From Vibrio rhodolitus (lineage in GTDB: Bacteria; Pseudomonadota; Gammaproteobacteria; Enterobacterales; Vibrionaceae): DNA of 64,000 bases. Both the position numbers and the translations under genes were made by a program. The notes under the pieces are model-generated. The model worked only from the letters and a program-made list of their open reading frames with translations, did not search any database and was not told the origin of the DNA. This document shows, one piece after another, positions 1 to 8,229 of this stretch (the first letter of the stretch is position 1; each line of letters opens with the position of its first letter). The stretch covers positions 248,882 to 312,881 of the forward strand of contig NZ_QLYZ01000003.1 of assembly GCF_003350325.1 (NCBI RefSeq), written 5' to 3'.

Positions 1-562
1 CGCGGTAGAAGCCAATAGCAATCTTGAAACGGCGAAATTGAGCTTAGCGGCAGAGAAGAAACAACTCGATGCGCTGCGCACAGAGCATCAACAACTGCTA
101 GCGCAACACAAGCAAGCTGAAGCGAAACTCAAACTGGTGAATATCGCGCTTGAACGTACCGTAGTGAAAGCACCTTTTGATGGGTTTGTTGCTGACAGAC
201 AAGTGCAAGTGGGTAAGTTTGTGCAACCGGGCATGGGCTTAATTGTGATGGTGCCTGACTATGTATGGATTGAAGCGAACTACAAAGAGACACAATTGGA
301 ACACGTGATGCCAGGGCAGCATGTTGATGTGGTGTTAGATATGTATCCGGATACGGTGATCAGTGGCGAGGTAAGCTCAATAACGCCAGCAACAGGCGCG
401 CAATTTAGCTTGCTGCCACCACAAAATGCGACCGGTAACTTTGTCAAAGTGGTTCAGCGCGTGCCGGTTAAGATTACTCTTGATATCCCAACTGAGTTAA
501 AGCAGCGCATTTACCCAGGGTTATCTGCACAAGTGTCGATTGATACTGCCCAACAAGGTTAA
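1..562 (+). CDS. HlyD/EmrA-type membrane fusion protein, 3' part
   Basis: C-terminal part of a periplasmic adaptor of a drug efflux pump; the start lies left of the window and the reading frame begins at base 2. The visible 186 residues hold the end of the alpha-helical coiled-coil hairpin (Ala/Gln/Lys-rich), then the lipoyl-like half motif around APFDGFVADRQVQVGKFVQPG, then a beta-barrel with the EmrA-type signatures ANYKETQLEHV and SLLPPQNATGNFVKVVQRVPV. These match the second adaptor in this window (4576-5631) motif for motif, so the family call is firm. The MFS gene starts 2 bases after the stop, which indicates one operon encoding an adaptor-permease pair. Substrate unknown. Confidence 0.92.
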   Translation, partial: AVEANSNLETAKLSLAAEKKQLDALRTEHQQLLAQHKQAEAKLKLVNIALERTVVKAPFDGFVADRQVQVGKFVQPGMGLIVMVPDYVWIEANYKETQLEHVMPGQHVDVVLDMYPDTVISGEVSSITPATGAQFSLLPPQNATGNFVKVVQRVPVKITLDIPTELKQRIYPGLSAQVSIDTAQQG

Positions 563-564
563 GC

Positions 565-2115
565 ATGATGAAGGCGCGTTTACCCCTACTGTTGCTCGCG
601 ACGTTAGTTATCGCCGCTTATGGCGTTAACTCAGCGATGTTTAGTGAACTTTCATCCCATATGGCGGCGTCTGTTGGCCTTTCATTGGATGAAGTCGAGC
701 GAGTTAAAATCGGCTTTATGATCGCTCAGATTTTAGGTTTTATGTTTACGCCTCTTCTTGTGCGACGCATCCCAAGTCAAAACGTGTTGAGTATAGCTTT
801 AGCGGTATGTTTGGCGGTGAGCTCAGTGTTCTATTGGCATGGCGTAAGCGAAGGGTTGTTTGCCTTTCTATGGCTTTGCAATGGCTTTGCGATGAGCGTG
901 CTGCTGGTGGTGATCAATCTCTATTTGTTAGAACGGTATGAGCAAAAACTGCTGCCAGCCATCATCGCTTTTACTTTGCTCTTCTCCACGCTATTGCCAA
1001 TGGGTGTTTATCCGTGGCTAATGGCGCAAGTGGTTGAGCATTACCATTGGTCGCTATTTTGTGTGGTTTCAGCTTGGTTACTTTTTTCCGCGTTGGTTGT
1101 CACCGCATGCTTTCCTCTCGGCGAGGTGGCGATAGCCGAAAAATTGAAATCGACACTCTCTGTTTACTTTGTGCTGGCTGTCACTGCTGCGTTAAGCGTA
1201 TTTCTGCTCATGCGTGGCTCGCATTATAACTGGCTTGATTCTAACTGGTTTGCAAATTGGGTTGTGGTTGCCTCGGCGTTAGTGCTAGCGGCAGTGTTTA
1301 TATTGCTCAGAACGCGCACGCTCAATACTGCTTCGATGCAGGTGCATAGTGATCTGAAAACCAATGTCTTTATGTACAACGCCTTTTTAGCCGGCTTTGC
1401 GGTGATGGCGAGTACCGCGCTATTTAGTAATTTCCTTAAGATGGCGCTGGCGTATAACAGCCTTAACGCGGGCTACTGGCAACTTCCGGCGTTTATCACC
1501 ATGCTAATTGGTATGCTGCTGAGTGTCTTGGTGTTCTATTTTAAAAGACCACTGGCTGATGCCTTTGTCCCGTTTGGCGTGCTGATGATTTTGCTCTCGG
1601 TGTACGATTTCAGTCAGCTACCAAGTTATGCTGGAACAGATGCATTGCTAATCCCAATGCTGCTGCGTGGCTTTGGTATTGGTCTGCTCAATGTCTCGGT
1701 GACCATTGCAGTTTTGCTGCACTTCAAACCGCAACAGCGACTGGAAGGGATCGCGAACTTCTACTTGTTCAGAACCTTTGGCGGGGTCATCGGTGGTGCG
1801 TTTTTCTCGCGAGTTATCCAAAATCATAGCGCGCAGGCATCCGGTGAAATTGGTCGGACTTTTGCCGGCTCAAGTAATGCCTTTGCCAACTATGAGCAGG
1901 CGTTAAGTAGCGCGATTTTAACCAACGGGCATATTCCGTCGTCGTCATTGGGTATGAGTCAGATGAGTATGGTCGTCAAAGAGCAAGCGACAACGTTGGC
2001 CTTAAACAACTCGCTAATTGTGTTTATTTTTTCAATATTTGCCTTAGCGCCAGTGCTCTTGATCGGCAAAAAGATCGTCGCTAAACGAGCCAAACAAGCG
2101 GCAATTAACAGTTAA
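565..2115 (+). CDS. MFS drug transporter (DHA2/EmrB-like), 516 aa
   Basis: Inner-membrane permease expected to work with the adaptor encoded just upstream. The protein is hydrophobic throughout, with about 14 predicted membrane segments, in line with the 14-TM DHA2 group. It differs strongly from the EmrB at 3033-4574: the N-terminus is very short and motif A between TM2 and TM3 is weak (LLVRRIPSQNV), so it belongs to a more divergent subfamily. An ATG-ATG pair allows a start at 565 or 568. A strong hairpin terminator follows. A TetR gene faces it from downstream and is a candidate regulator of the pair, but no operator is visible because the promoter lies outside the window. Confidence 0.85.
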   Translation: MMKARLPLLLLATLVIAAYGVNSAMFSELSSHMAASVGLSLDEVERVKIGFMIAQILGFMFTPLLVRRIPSQNVLSIALAVCLAVSSVFYWHGVSEGLFAFLWLCNGFAMSVLLVVINLYLLERYEQKLLPAIIAFTLLFSTLLPMGVYPWLMAQVVEHYHWSLFCVVSAWLLFSALVVTACFPLGEVAIAEKLKSTLSVYFVLAVTAALSVFLLMRGSHYNWLDSNWFANWVVVASALVLAAVFILLRTRTLNTASMQVHSDLKTNVFMYNAFLAGFAVMASTALFSNFLKMALAYNSLNAGYWQLPAFITMLIGMLLSVLVFYFKRPLADAFVPFGVLMILLSVYDFSQLPSYAGTDALLIPMLLRGFGIGLLNVSVTIAVLLHFKPQQRLEGIANFYLFRTFGGVIGGAFFSRVIQNHSAQASGEIGRTFAGSSNAFANYEQALSSAILTNGHIPSSSLGMSQMSMVVKEQATTLALNNSLIVFIFSIFALAPVLLIGKKIVAKRAKQAAINS

Positions 2116-2137
2116 TACTAATCAACGGTTAATAGTA

Positions 2138-2168
2138 AAGGGGGGGAGCGTTATTGGCGCTCCCCCTT
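2138..2168. terminator. Bidirectional hairpin between the MFS and TetR genes
   Basis: An A-flanked G-tract ending GAGCG pairs with CGCTCCCCCTT across a 7-base loop. It lies between two converging stops and can end both transcripts. It lacks a long T-run on the plus side. Confidence 0.75.
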
Positions 2169-2213
2169 GCATATCAAAAAAACAAACTAACCACTGCTAA
2201 CGTAATGAAGCGC

Positions 2214-2816
2214 TCACTTGCTATACAAGGTTAGAAATGCGCTGACCGCTTGTTGGCAGTGCTTTTCAAGTATTGCATCATCAGGCAACTCAAGCCCAAT
2301 CAAAGCCATATTTTGGTAGTCTAACTTGATCAAACCCAATAGTTGATCACAAGCCAAATCAACATCATCGAACTCAAGTTGGCTCAATACCAAGTCTGAC
2401 TTGAGATACTCAATCAGGTATTGGCGAATGCTCACCGGACCATTAAACCAGAACTGATGTGGCACCGATTCATGTTTGTTAAAGTCAGCGGAAATGATGC
2501 GATACAGACCTAAGATTGGGTTTGAGCAAATACCCTTGAGGTATTCAATGGCGAATTCTTCAAGTGTTTGCCGCACTGACTGTTGCTGCTTATCTGATAG
2601 CTGAAATGCTGACTCTAAAGTGGTTTTAGTATTGTGCTTTAGCACCTCAACAAACAAACCTTCTTTATTGGTGAAGTAACGATACAGGGTTTGCTTAGAC
2701 CCACCACAAATTGCCACGACTTGATCCAGTGCGGTGTCTTTATAGCCTTGTTCGATAAACAGTTCAGTGGCTACTTCAATGATTCGAGTTCGTTTTTCTT
2801 GAGTGGAAGCACGCAT
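2214..2816 (-). CDS. TetR-family transcriptional regulator
   Basis: Repressor of about 200 residues. The N-terminal helix-turn-helix reads ELFIEQGYKDTALDQVVAI then CGGSKQTLYRYFTNKEGLF, which is the canonical TetR_N pattern; the rest is an all-helical ligand and dimer domain with no recognisable ligand signature. An in-frame ATG exists at 2858, but I prefer 2816. It has an AAGG box 9 bases upstream, begins directly before the HTH helix (MRASTQEKR), and leaves the palindrome at 2838-2854 in the promoter rather than inside the gene. Convergent with the MFS gene; likely autoregulated and possibly the regulator of the efflux pair at the left edge. Confidence 0.9.
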   Translation of the reverse strand: MRASTQEKRTRIIEVATELFIEQGYKDTALDQVVAICGGSKQTLYRYFTNKEGLFVEVLKHNTKTTLESAFQLSDKQQQSVRQTLEEFAIEYLKGICSNPILGLYRIISADFNKHESVPHQFWFNGPVSIRQYLIEYLKSDLVLSQLEFDDVDLACDQLLGLIKLDYQNMALIGLELPDDAILEKHCQQAVSAFLTLYSK

Positions 2817-2837
2817 AAACCTAGACCTTAAAATTGA

Positions 2838-2854
2838 TACTGTTCGGTACAGTA
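2838..2854. promoter_or_regulatory. Candidate TetR operator
   Basis: TACTGTTCGGTACAGTA is a perfect inverted repeat: 6-bp arms TACTGT/ACAGTA around TCGGT. It sits 22 bp upstream of the chosen TetR start, where an autoregulatory operator is expected. Binding is inferred. Confidence 0.6.
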
Positions 2855-2955
2855 CCATTTATATTTAGTGACTACACAAGGTTTGGGTCAAAAGTGTGTG
2901 ATACAAGAGAAACTTTTGCATGCAGAAGATAATCGAGTCTCACGATGGTGTATAA

Positions 2956-2980
2956 AAATAGCCACATTGTGTGGCTATTT
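2956..2980 (-). terminator. Rho-independent terminator after emrB
   Basis: Perfect 11-bp stem AAATAGCCACA/TGTGGCTATTT with a 3-base loop. Read leftward it is followed by TTTTTATA. It closes the emrA-emrB operon 53 bp after the stop. Confidence 0.85.
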
Positions 2981-3032
2981 AGCTAGATCTACCAAGCATG
3001 GTCTACTAGTTATGCTCTATTAGCACGGTCAA

Positions 3033-4574
3033 TTAAACATCCATTTTCGGCTTTGGTTTGAATAGCGCCAACAGAGGAATCAAACACAAATACGAGAACA
3101 GCAAGAAGCCGAAGGTGTAGACAAACGCGGTTAGGGTTGATTGCTGATGCAGCAAGTTTTGGATTTGCACCAAAAAGCTTGGATCGGTAATCGTCGTGCC
3201 TTGCGCGTGTGCCGCTTGCTGTAGGGCTGGGTTCGTTGGCGAAAGTGCACCGCCTAGCTCGTTCCACTCTTTCTGTTGAATGCGAGAAAAGTAAGTATTT
3301 ACTATCGAAATACCAAAAGAGCCACCGATAGTTCGACACAAGTTAAACACCACCGCACCGCCAATGGTGTCTTTCGGCGCCAACGTGGCGTAAGCCAGTT
3401 GGCTGAGCGGCGCAAATACCAGTCCCATGCCTGCACCTTGGATAATACTTGGCAATAAGATCCAGTAGATATTGATGTCCATTGAGTACTGGGTCATCAA
3501 ATAGGTGCCAGCAGCATTGAGCGAAAGACCAATCACTATCAGTACACGCGCATCAATGCGGTCCATGTAACGCGCCATGACTAACAGCACAATTGCCGAA
3601 GTCAGCCCGCGTGGTGCCATCATAAAGCCCGTGGTTTCTACTGGATAATTGAGCAGCTGCTCCAGCATCATTGGCTGCAATTGAGTGATGCCAAACATCC
3701 CCATCGAGAAGCCCGCCATAACGATACAAGACATGGCTAAGTTGCGATCGCGCAGTAGCCATATCGGGGCAATATCACCCTTGGTCATAATCGAGCGCCC
3801 AACGAAAAAGATGATCGCGATACCACTGATGATCGCCGCCAGTAGGATCTCGTTGGATTGGAACCAAGACTCTTCGTTACCTCTATCGAGCACCATTTGC
3901 AGCAAACCAATACCGATAGTCATGGCTATCACTAGTGGCCAGTCAATTTTACTCTCGCCACGTCCATCAAGTTTGACGAAGAAATACAGCAGCGTTAAAC
4001 AGATGGCACCGATTGGTAAGTTAACGTAGAAGATCCATCGCCAATCCATATTCTCGGTGATGATGCCGCCGAGGGTAGGACCAAGGATCGGACCTAGCAG
4101 TACGCCCACACTAAACAATGCCATCGCTTTACCGCGCTGATTTTTCGGGTAAATCTGCACCATAATCGATTGTGATAGTGGAATTACCGAAGCACCGAAT
4201 GCGCCTTGCATGATGCGGAAAGTCACCATCTCTGCGATAGTATCGGCTTGCCCACACAGCGCTGAGGTGATCACAAAACCCGAAACCGAGAGCAGCAGTA
4301 AGCGGCGGATACCAAACTTAAGCGCCAGAAAGCTCGCCAGAGGAATAAAGATCGCTTCCGCCATAGAGTAAGAGGTGAGAACCCAAGTGACTTGATCCGA
4401 TGTCACCCCCAACGCGCCCATCATATGTGGCAGGGCGACGTTAGCGATGGTCATATCAAGGAGCACCATAATGGCAGAAAGCATGACCGCAAGGGTCACC
4501 AGTTTCCTTGTCCCCTCGCTCATGACATTGGCTTCTTCATCTCCTGAGGTCGCCATGTGTGCTACTTCCGCCAT
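3033..4574 (-). CDS. emrB: EmrB-like MFS multidrug transporter (DHA2), 513 aa
   Basis: Proton-driven inner-membrane drug exporter with 14 predicted segments. Family signatures are clear: LDMTIANVALPHMMGALG in TM1 (the EmrB D-x-T-I-V/A-N-V-A-L-P motif), the motif-A loop FLALKFGIRRLLLLSV, RIMQGAFGASVIPLSQ, and motif C GPILGPTLGGIITENMDWRW. Length equals E. coli EmrB (512). The hydrophilic N-terminus (MAEVAHMATSGDEEANVMSEG) is longer than usual, so a start at the internal ATG of MSEGTRKLV is possible. It begins one base after the emrA stop, so translation is probably coupled. Expected to form a tripartite pump with EmrA and an outer-membrane channel encoded elsewhere. Confidence 0.93.
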   Translation of the reverse strand: MAEVAHMATSGDEEANVMSEGTRKLVTLAVMLSAIMVLLDMTIANVALPHMMGALGVTSDQVTWVLTSYSMAEAIFIPLASFLALKFGIRRLLLLSVSGFVITSALCGQADTIAEMVTFRIMQGAFGASVIPLSQSIMVQIYPKNQRGKAMALFSVGVLLGPILGPTLGGIITENMDWRWIFYVNLPIGAICLTLLYFFVKLDGRGESKIDWPLVIAMTIGIGLLQMVLDRGNEESWFQSNEILLAAIISGIAIIFFVGRSIMTKGDIAPIWLLRDRNLAMSCIVMAGFSMGMFGITQLQPMMLEQLLNYPVETTGFMMAPRGLTSAIVLLVMARYMDRIDARVLIVIGLSLNAAGTYLMTQYSMDINIYWILLPSIIQGAGMGLVFAPLSQLAYATLAPKDTIGGAVVFNLCRTIGGSFGISIVNTYFSRIQQKEWNELGGALSPTNPALQQAAHAQGTTITDPSFLVQIQNLLHQQSTLTAFVYTFGFLLFSYLCLIPLLALFKPKPKMDV

Positions 4575-4575
4575 A

Positions 4576-5631
4576 CTATTGCTCTTGCTGGCTAGCTGGT
4601 GCAGGGGCTGCGTTAGCGTGAGTTACGGTATCAACTGTCACAGTTGCACTAGCACCAACGCGAAGCGGGAAATCTGGATGTTCAGATTCATCAGTAAGTT
4701 GGATCAAAATAGGAAAACGCTGGGGGATTTTTACCCAGTTCCCCGTTGCGTTCTCTGGTGGTAGCAGTGAGAACGAGGAGCCACTAGCTGGCGAGATTGC
4801 TTTGACTGTGCCGTGGTATTCAGCATCAGGATAAAGGTCTAGTTCGATCGTCGCTGGCATCTCAGTTGTGATGCGCTCTAACTGGGTTTCTTTAAAGTTG
4901 GCTTGGACCCAGAAAGTATTGCTTTCAACCAGTGGCACTAACGCTTGACCTGGAGAAACAATACTGCCGGCGTGAGCGCTGAGTTTGCCTAAGTGACCGT
5001 CTCTAGGGGCAAAGATATTGGTGTATGAGAGTGACAGGCTTGCTTGGCTAAGCGCTGCTGCTGCGCGTTTTACTTCAGGCGCAGCTTCACCTTGTGCACC
5101 TTGCGCTTTAATCAGCTGCGACATATTGGCGCGTGCGGCAATTACGTTCTCTTCAGCGCTAGAGAGTTTGGCTTTGGCATCGTCCAGTTGTTGTGCTGGC
5201 AGCAATTGTTTTTTGACAAGGTTTTCAATGCGGCGATAAGTAGATTGTGCATCCGCAAGAAGGGCAAGGGTGCTTTTTACATTGGCACTGGCAGCTAAGA
5301 TAGCATCATCAGTGGCGGCATTACTTTGAATTGCGACTTCATAAGCGGCTTGCGCTTCATCGAGCTTAGCTTGGAAAGGTGCTGGGTCAATTTGGTAAAG
5401 CAGATCACCTTGAGTCACTGCTTGATAGTTAGAGACATTGACGTTAAGCACTTTGCCGCTGACTTGAGGGGCAATGTAAATCACATTGGCATGCACATAG
5501 GCATCATCTGTACTTGGGTAATTTTTCTGGTGCTGAACATAGAAATAGCCAGCTGTTGCTAGGATCGCCGCGATGATCACCATAATAGTAAGATTGCGGA
5601 AAAAATGGGAAGGGGCGGAATTTTCACTCAT
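4576..5631 (-). CDS. emrA: EmrA-like membrane fusion protein, 351 aa
   Basis: Periplasmic adaptor anchored by one N-terminal transmembrane helix (about residues 13-31). Next come the first lipoyl half (STDDAYVHANVIYIAPQVSG), a long Ala/Gln-rich coiled-coil hairpin (about 85-190), the second lipoyl half (IFAPRDGHLGKLSAHAGSIV) and a beta-barrel with QANFKETQLERI and SLLPPENATGNWVKIPQRFP. Length is slightly below E. coli EmrA (390). First gene of the emrAB operon, divergent from the TetR gene at 5940, whose product is the obvious candidate repressor. No strong ribosome site precedes the ATG. Confidence 0.93.
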   Translation of the reverse strand: MSENSAPSHFFRNLTIMVIIAAILATAGYFYVQHQKNYPSTDDAYVHANVIYIAPQVSGKVLNVNVSNYQAVTQGDLLYQIDPAPFQAKLDEAQAAYEVAIQSNAATDDAILAASANVKSTLALLADAQSTYRRIENLVKKQLLPAQQLDDAKAKLSSAEENVIAARANMSQLIKAQGAQGEAAPEVKRAAAALSQASLSLSYTNIFAPRDGHLGKLSAHAGSIVSPGQALVPLVESNTFWVQANFKETQLERITTEMPATIELDLYPDAEYHGTVKAISPASGSSFSLLPPENATGNWVKIPQRFPILIQLTDESEHPDFPLRVGASATVTVDTVTHANAAPAPASQQEQ

Positions 5632-5863
5632 TGTTATAACCCAACTCGATTGTTCGTCTGTGTTGTCGACGTTTGAGATTGATGCAGAATTGCTTAGTTA
5701 CATTTGCTTACAAAGATAGTAGATCTAGATCACATCACTAACAACGACTTAGCGCAAAAAAGAAACGAAGTGAGTGGTCAATTTACTTTACACTTGGTAA
5801 ATAAGACGCATGGTCTCAATTTCGATTGCCAAGCTTATTGGATCTTAAGTTGCGAAATACTGT

Positions 5864-5918
5864 TTGACAGTTTAGTGCAAAGATCATTAAACTGCGCACC
5901 ACTGACCAGTTGGTCAGT
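5864..5918 (+). promoter_or_regulatory. tetR promoter with overlapping palindromic operator
   Basis: A consensus -35 TTGACA (5864-5869) is followed at 17 bp by TTAAAC as -10. The perfect palindrome ACTGACCAGTTGGTCAGT (5901-5918; 8-bp arms, GT centre) covers the expected transcription start. This is classic layout for repression by the adjacent TetR protein. The rest of the 308-bp gap to emrA shows no second clear palindrome. Confidence 0.65.
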
Positions 5919-5939
5919 CTGTTTGAGAAGGGTGAGAAG

Positions 5940-6479
5940 ATGGATAAAAAAGACCAAATCATCACAGTGGCTTTAAAGCTGTTTGCTAAGAATGGGTTTG
6001 AAAAGACATCAGTTTCAGCAATTTGTGAAGAAGCTGAAGTGTCAAAAGGTCTCGTTTTCCACCATTTCAAAAATAAGAATGAATTGCTTAGAGAAGTATT
6101 CAATTACATCAGTAAAATCATTGATGAAACAGACGATAGCTATCTTGCGGTAAAAGAGCCAAAAGCGCGTTTAGAAACGTTAATTGAAGCGATTTTTACG
6201 GGTATGGCCGTGCCGGAACATAGAGCCATTTACCAGTTTAACTTCAATGTAATGGTGCAGCCGACCACACGAGCATTGTTGATTGATTTGATTGATGAGC
6301 GAATGGATGGTTTGCGTGCTGGAGTAGAAGAGGTGTTTGAATACCTTGGTCACCAGCAACCCGCAGTCATTAGCCGCATGTTTGTCGCGGAAATCGATGG
6401 TATCGCACTTAATTATTTGCTCAATGATGATTTCCCTCTTGAAGCAGTAAAGCAGGAATTCATTAAGAAGTATTGCTGA
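5940..6479 (+). CDS. TetR-family regulator of emrAB (inferred), 179 aa
   Basis: The N-terminal HTH reads ALKLFAKNGFEKTSVSAI then CEEAEVSKGLVFHHFKNK, a textbook TetR_N domain; the rest is helical. I chose the ATG at 5940 (MDKKDQI) because AGAAGGGTGAGAAG precedes it directly. The in-frame TTG at 5910 lies inside the operator and is unlikely. Divergent from emrAB and followed by its own terminator. A related palindrome in front of the next gene (6580-6611) suggests the same protein also controls that acetyltransferase. Ligand unknown. Confidence 0.9.
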   Translation: MDKKDQIITVALKLFAKNGFEKTSVSAICEEAEVSKGLVFHHFKNKNELLREVFNYISKIIDETDDSYLAVKEPKARLETLIEAIFTGMAVPEHRAIYQFNFNVMVQPTTRALLIDLIDERMDGLRAGVEEVFEYLGHQQPAVISRMFVAEIDGIALNYLLNDDFPLEAVKQEFIKKYC

Positions 6480-6547
6480 TGGATTGTCGTTCAGAGACCT
6501 TCAAGTTGCCTTTGAACGATAACTAATAACCTAATTGCAAGATATGT

Positions 6548-6574
6548 ATCACGCATCATTAGCGTGATTTTTTT
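6548..6574 (+). terminator. Rho-independent terminator after tetR
   Basis: Perfect 7-bp stem ATCACGC/GCGTGAT, 7-base loop, then seven T residues. It separates tetR from the acetyltransferase transcription unit. Confidence 0.88.
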
Positions 6575-6579
6575 GAACC

Positions 6580-6611
6580 AACTAGCTGACCGAATGGTCG
6601 GTCAACTAGTT
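6580..6611. promoter_or_regulatory. 32-bp near-perfect operator upstream of the GNAT gene
   Basis: Nested inverted repeat: AACTAG, one mismatched pair, TGACCGA, then centre ATGG, TCGGTCA and CTAGTT. The core GACC-N4-GGTC matches the core of the palindrome over the tetR promoter (GACC-AGTT-GGTC). This argues for one regulator acting at both sites. Confidence 0.65.
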
Positions 6612-6638
6612 TGAAATAGATAAATGAGGATTAAACCC

Positions 6639-7145
6639 ATGAAAACACCTTACCAAATTCAATTTGCAGCATTCGCTGCTGCTGGTGGTCTTTACGATGA
6701 ACGCCACGCTAAACTTTATGCACAGTTTGCCGATGATTTAATTGTCGACGGCAGCTTTTCAATCGTTTATGACGGCGTGGCACACGCTTGTTATACACCA
6801 ATCACGGTTGATGCTGCGCCACACTTGAAATGCTATGTATTAGCACCTCTTGCGGTGCTGCCTGAGTATCAAGGAAAAGGTTACGCGACGCGTTTAATGG
6901 AAGAAGCAGAAAAGCAGTTGGATGCAGACGTGATCTTTGTGATGGGCGAACCGTTCCACTACGGTAATCGCTACAACACACCACATAAAGTGCTACCACC
7001 AGTACGCACTCAAGCACCACTAGAATGTTGGTTTGCCCGTGAACTGACTAAAGGTGCGTTAGATGGTATTGGTGAATCGACATCAAGCATCAAAGGACCT
7101 TACGCTCAGCCGCTAATGTGGGGGCATCCAAACGAGCAAGTTTAA
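6639..7145 (+). CDS. GNAT-family N-acetyltransferase, 168 aa
   Basis: Cytoplasmic acetyl-CoA-dependent acyltransferase. The acetyl-CoA pyrophosphate-binding motif A is clear: LAPLAVLPEYQGKGYATRLM (the Q/R-x-x-G-x-G/A loop). The flanking strand LKCYVLAPL and helix EEAEKQL fit a GNAT fold. The C-terminal part (HYGNRYNTPHKVLPP, PLECWFARELT) resembles the YhbS-type group. The ATG at 6639 has GAGGA 8 bases upstream; the ATG at 6624 has nothing comparable. A palindrome sits between a terminator and this start, so it has its own regulated promoter. Substrate cannot be read from the sequence; the shared operator hints at drug or toxin modification. Confidence 0.88.
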   Translation: MKTPYQIQFAAFAAAGGLYDERHAKLYAQFADDLIVDGSFSIVYDGVAHACYTPITVDAAPHLKCYVLAPLAVLPEYQGKGYATRLMEEAEKQLDADVIFVMGEPFHYGNRYNTPHKVLPPVRTQAPLECWFARELTKGALDGIGESTSSIKGPYAQPLMWGHPNEQV

Positions 7146-7146
7146 G

Positions 7147-7177
7147 CAAAGGGCACAATGTGCCCTTTGTTGCTTTA
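7147..7177 (+). terminator. Terminator after the GNAT gene
   Basis: Ten-bp perfect stem CAAAGGGCAC/GTGCCCTTTG with loop AAT, 2 bp after the stop codon, followed by a moderately T-rich tail. Confidence 0.8.
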
Positions 7178-7214
7178 GTGTCAGTCAGTTGTGATGCTTG
7201 TTTGATATACATAA

Positions 7215-7646
7215 TTATCCCTTTGGCTTGAGTGGCTTTGGCGGTATGTGCAGCGACACTTTGTAATAAGCGATTTCGGATTTGTAGAACTCTTCACCTT
7301 CCTGCATCAGCCCAAACTTACGGTAAAAACCCAGTGCTGATGCTCGGGCGTCACACCAAAAATATTCAATCTCTGTTAGCGCTAATTGCGAGAGGATATG
7401 CTCAATCATTTGCGTGCCGATCCCTTGCCCTTGATAGTCTGGTAGAGTGGCGAATTTGCGCAATCTTGCCTTGTTTCCGGTGAGATAAATAGAAGCAACA
7501 GAGACGAGTTTGTCATCGACAAAAGCGCCGTAATGAAGGGCAGTTTCATCGCCGTCAACTTGGCAAAATGTTGGTGGTTTACTTGGCCATAGAACGGCGT
7601 GTCTGATGGGAAGTGCAGACTCTAATGGGATGTGTTTTATTTCCAT
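7215..7646 (-). CDS. GNAT-family N-acetyltransferase, 143 aa
   Basis: A second, unrelated GNAT protein. Motif A reads LRKFATLPDYQGQGIGTQMI, with the Q-G-Q-G-I-G acetyl-CoA loop; motif B follows as EIEYFWCDARASALGFYRKF, which is characteristic of the ElaA/YjcF-like group. I start it at the ATG of MEIKHIPLE; an in-frame GTG at 7694 would add 16 residues that do not look like part of the fold. Convergent with the gene before it and followed by no obvious regulatory neighbour. Substrate unknown. Confidence 0.85.
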   Translation of the reverse strand: MEIKHIPLESALPIRHAVLWPSKPPTFCQVDGDETALHYGAFVDDKLVSVASIYLTGNKARLRKFATLPDYQGQGIGTQMIEHILSQLALTEIEYFWCDARASALGFYRKFGLMQEGEEFYKSEIAYYKVSLHIPPKPLKPKG

Positions 7647-7767
7647 CTGATCGTAATAACTTACTAGTGTCGTTCGGTGAGCGTGTCGGCTCACCTTACT
7701 GATACAGGGCTAAGATACGCAATGATTTCCCCGCTTTATTTTAGAGTTTGCGAAGCATATTGGTGCC

Positions 7768-8112
7768 TTAAGCGTGTGCTTGTAGGCTATCTTGTGGCGC
7801 TTGTTCTCGTTCGCTCATGCCATAGTCACGAATCACCCCAGCGACTCGTAAACGGTAATTTTCAAATACACCGCCGCGACCTTGAGCTTGAGCAAAACGA
7901 TGCGCTTCTAAATTGCGCCATGCTTCAATTGCAGCTTCGTCACGCCAGAATGACAGCGATAGCACCTTTGTTTGGTCAGTTAAACTCTGAAAACGCTCTA
8001 TCGAGATAAATCCATCAATCTCAGTGAGAAGCGGTCTAATTTCATTGGCAATGTCGAGGTATTGTGAGGTTTTGCCCTCAGCAACTTGAACTTCAAAAAT
8101 AACAGCAATCAT
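7768..8112 (-). CDS. ABM-domain (dimeric alpha-beta barrel) protein
   Basis: Small cytoplasmic protein of the antibiotic biosynthesis monooxygenase superfamily. MIAVIFEVQVAEGKTSQYLD, the stretch EIDGFISIERFQSL, VLSLSFWRDEAAIEAWRN and HRFAQAQGR form the ferredoxin-like alpha-beta barrel; the F-W-x-D/S-x-x-A-x-x-x-W pattern is typical of the YPR-type branch. Such proteins include monooxygenases, haem-degrading enzymes and sensors without activity, so no reaction is assigned. The ATG at 8112 is chosen because the fold starts there; GAAGAG lies upstream. Confidence 0.82.
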   Translation of the reverse strand: MIAVIFEVQVAEGKTSQYLDIANEIRPLLTEIDGFISIERFQSLTDQTKVLSLSFWRDEAAIEAWRNLEAHRFAQAQGRGGVFENYRLRVAGVIRDYGMSEREQAPQDSLQAHA

Positions 8113-8138
8113 GGTGGTTCTCTTCGTCTGGCGATAAA

Positions 8139-8162
8139 AAACGCCGCCCAATGGCAGCGTTG
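8139..8162 (-). terminator. Terminator between the CNNM operon and the ABM gene
   Basis: Read leftward, AACGCTGCC pairs (one G-T wobble) with GGGCGGCGTT and runs into a T-tract. A further 7-bp repeat CCCCAAG/CTTGGGG (8174-8199) lies between it and the gene it ends. Confidence 0.75.
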
Positions 8163-8229
8163 TTAACTTGCACCCCCAAGCACTTTAAGTTACTTGGGGA
8201 TGAGTAGTGCGGTTGATAAGCTTATCAAC

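Noticed and set aside
3685-4029. 114-codon plus-strand frame opposite emrB
   Set aside because: Antisense shadow of a confidently assigned transporter.
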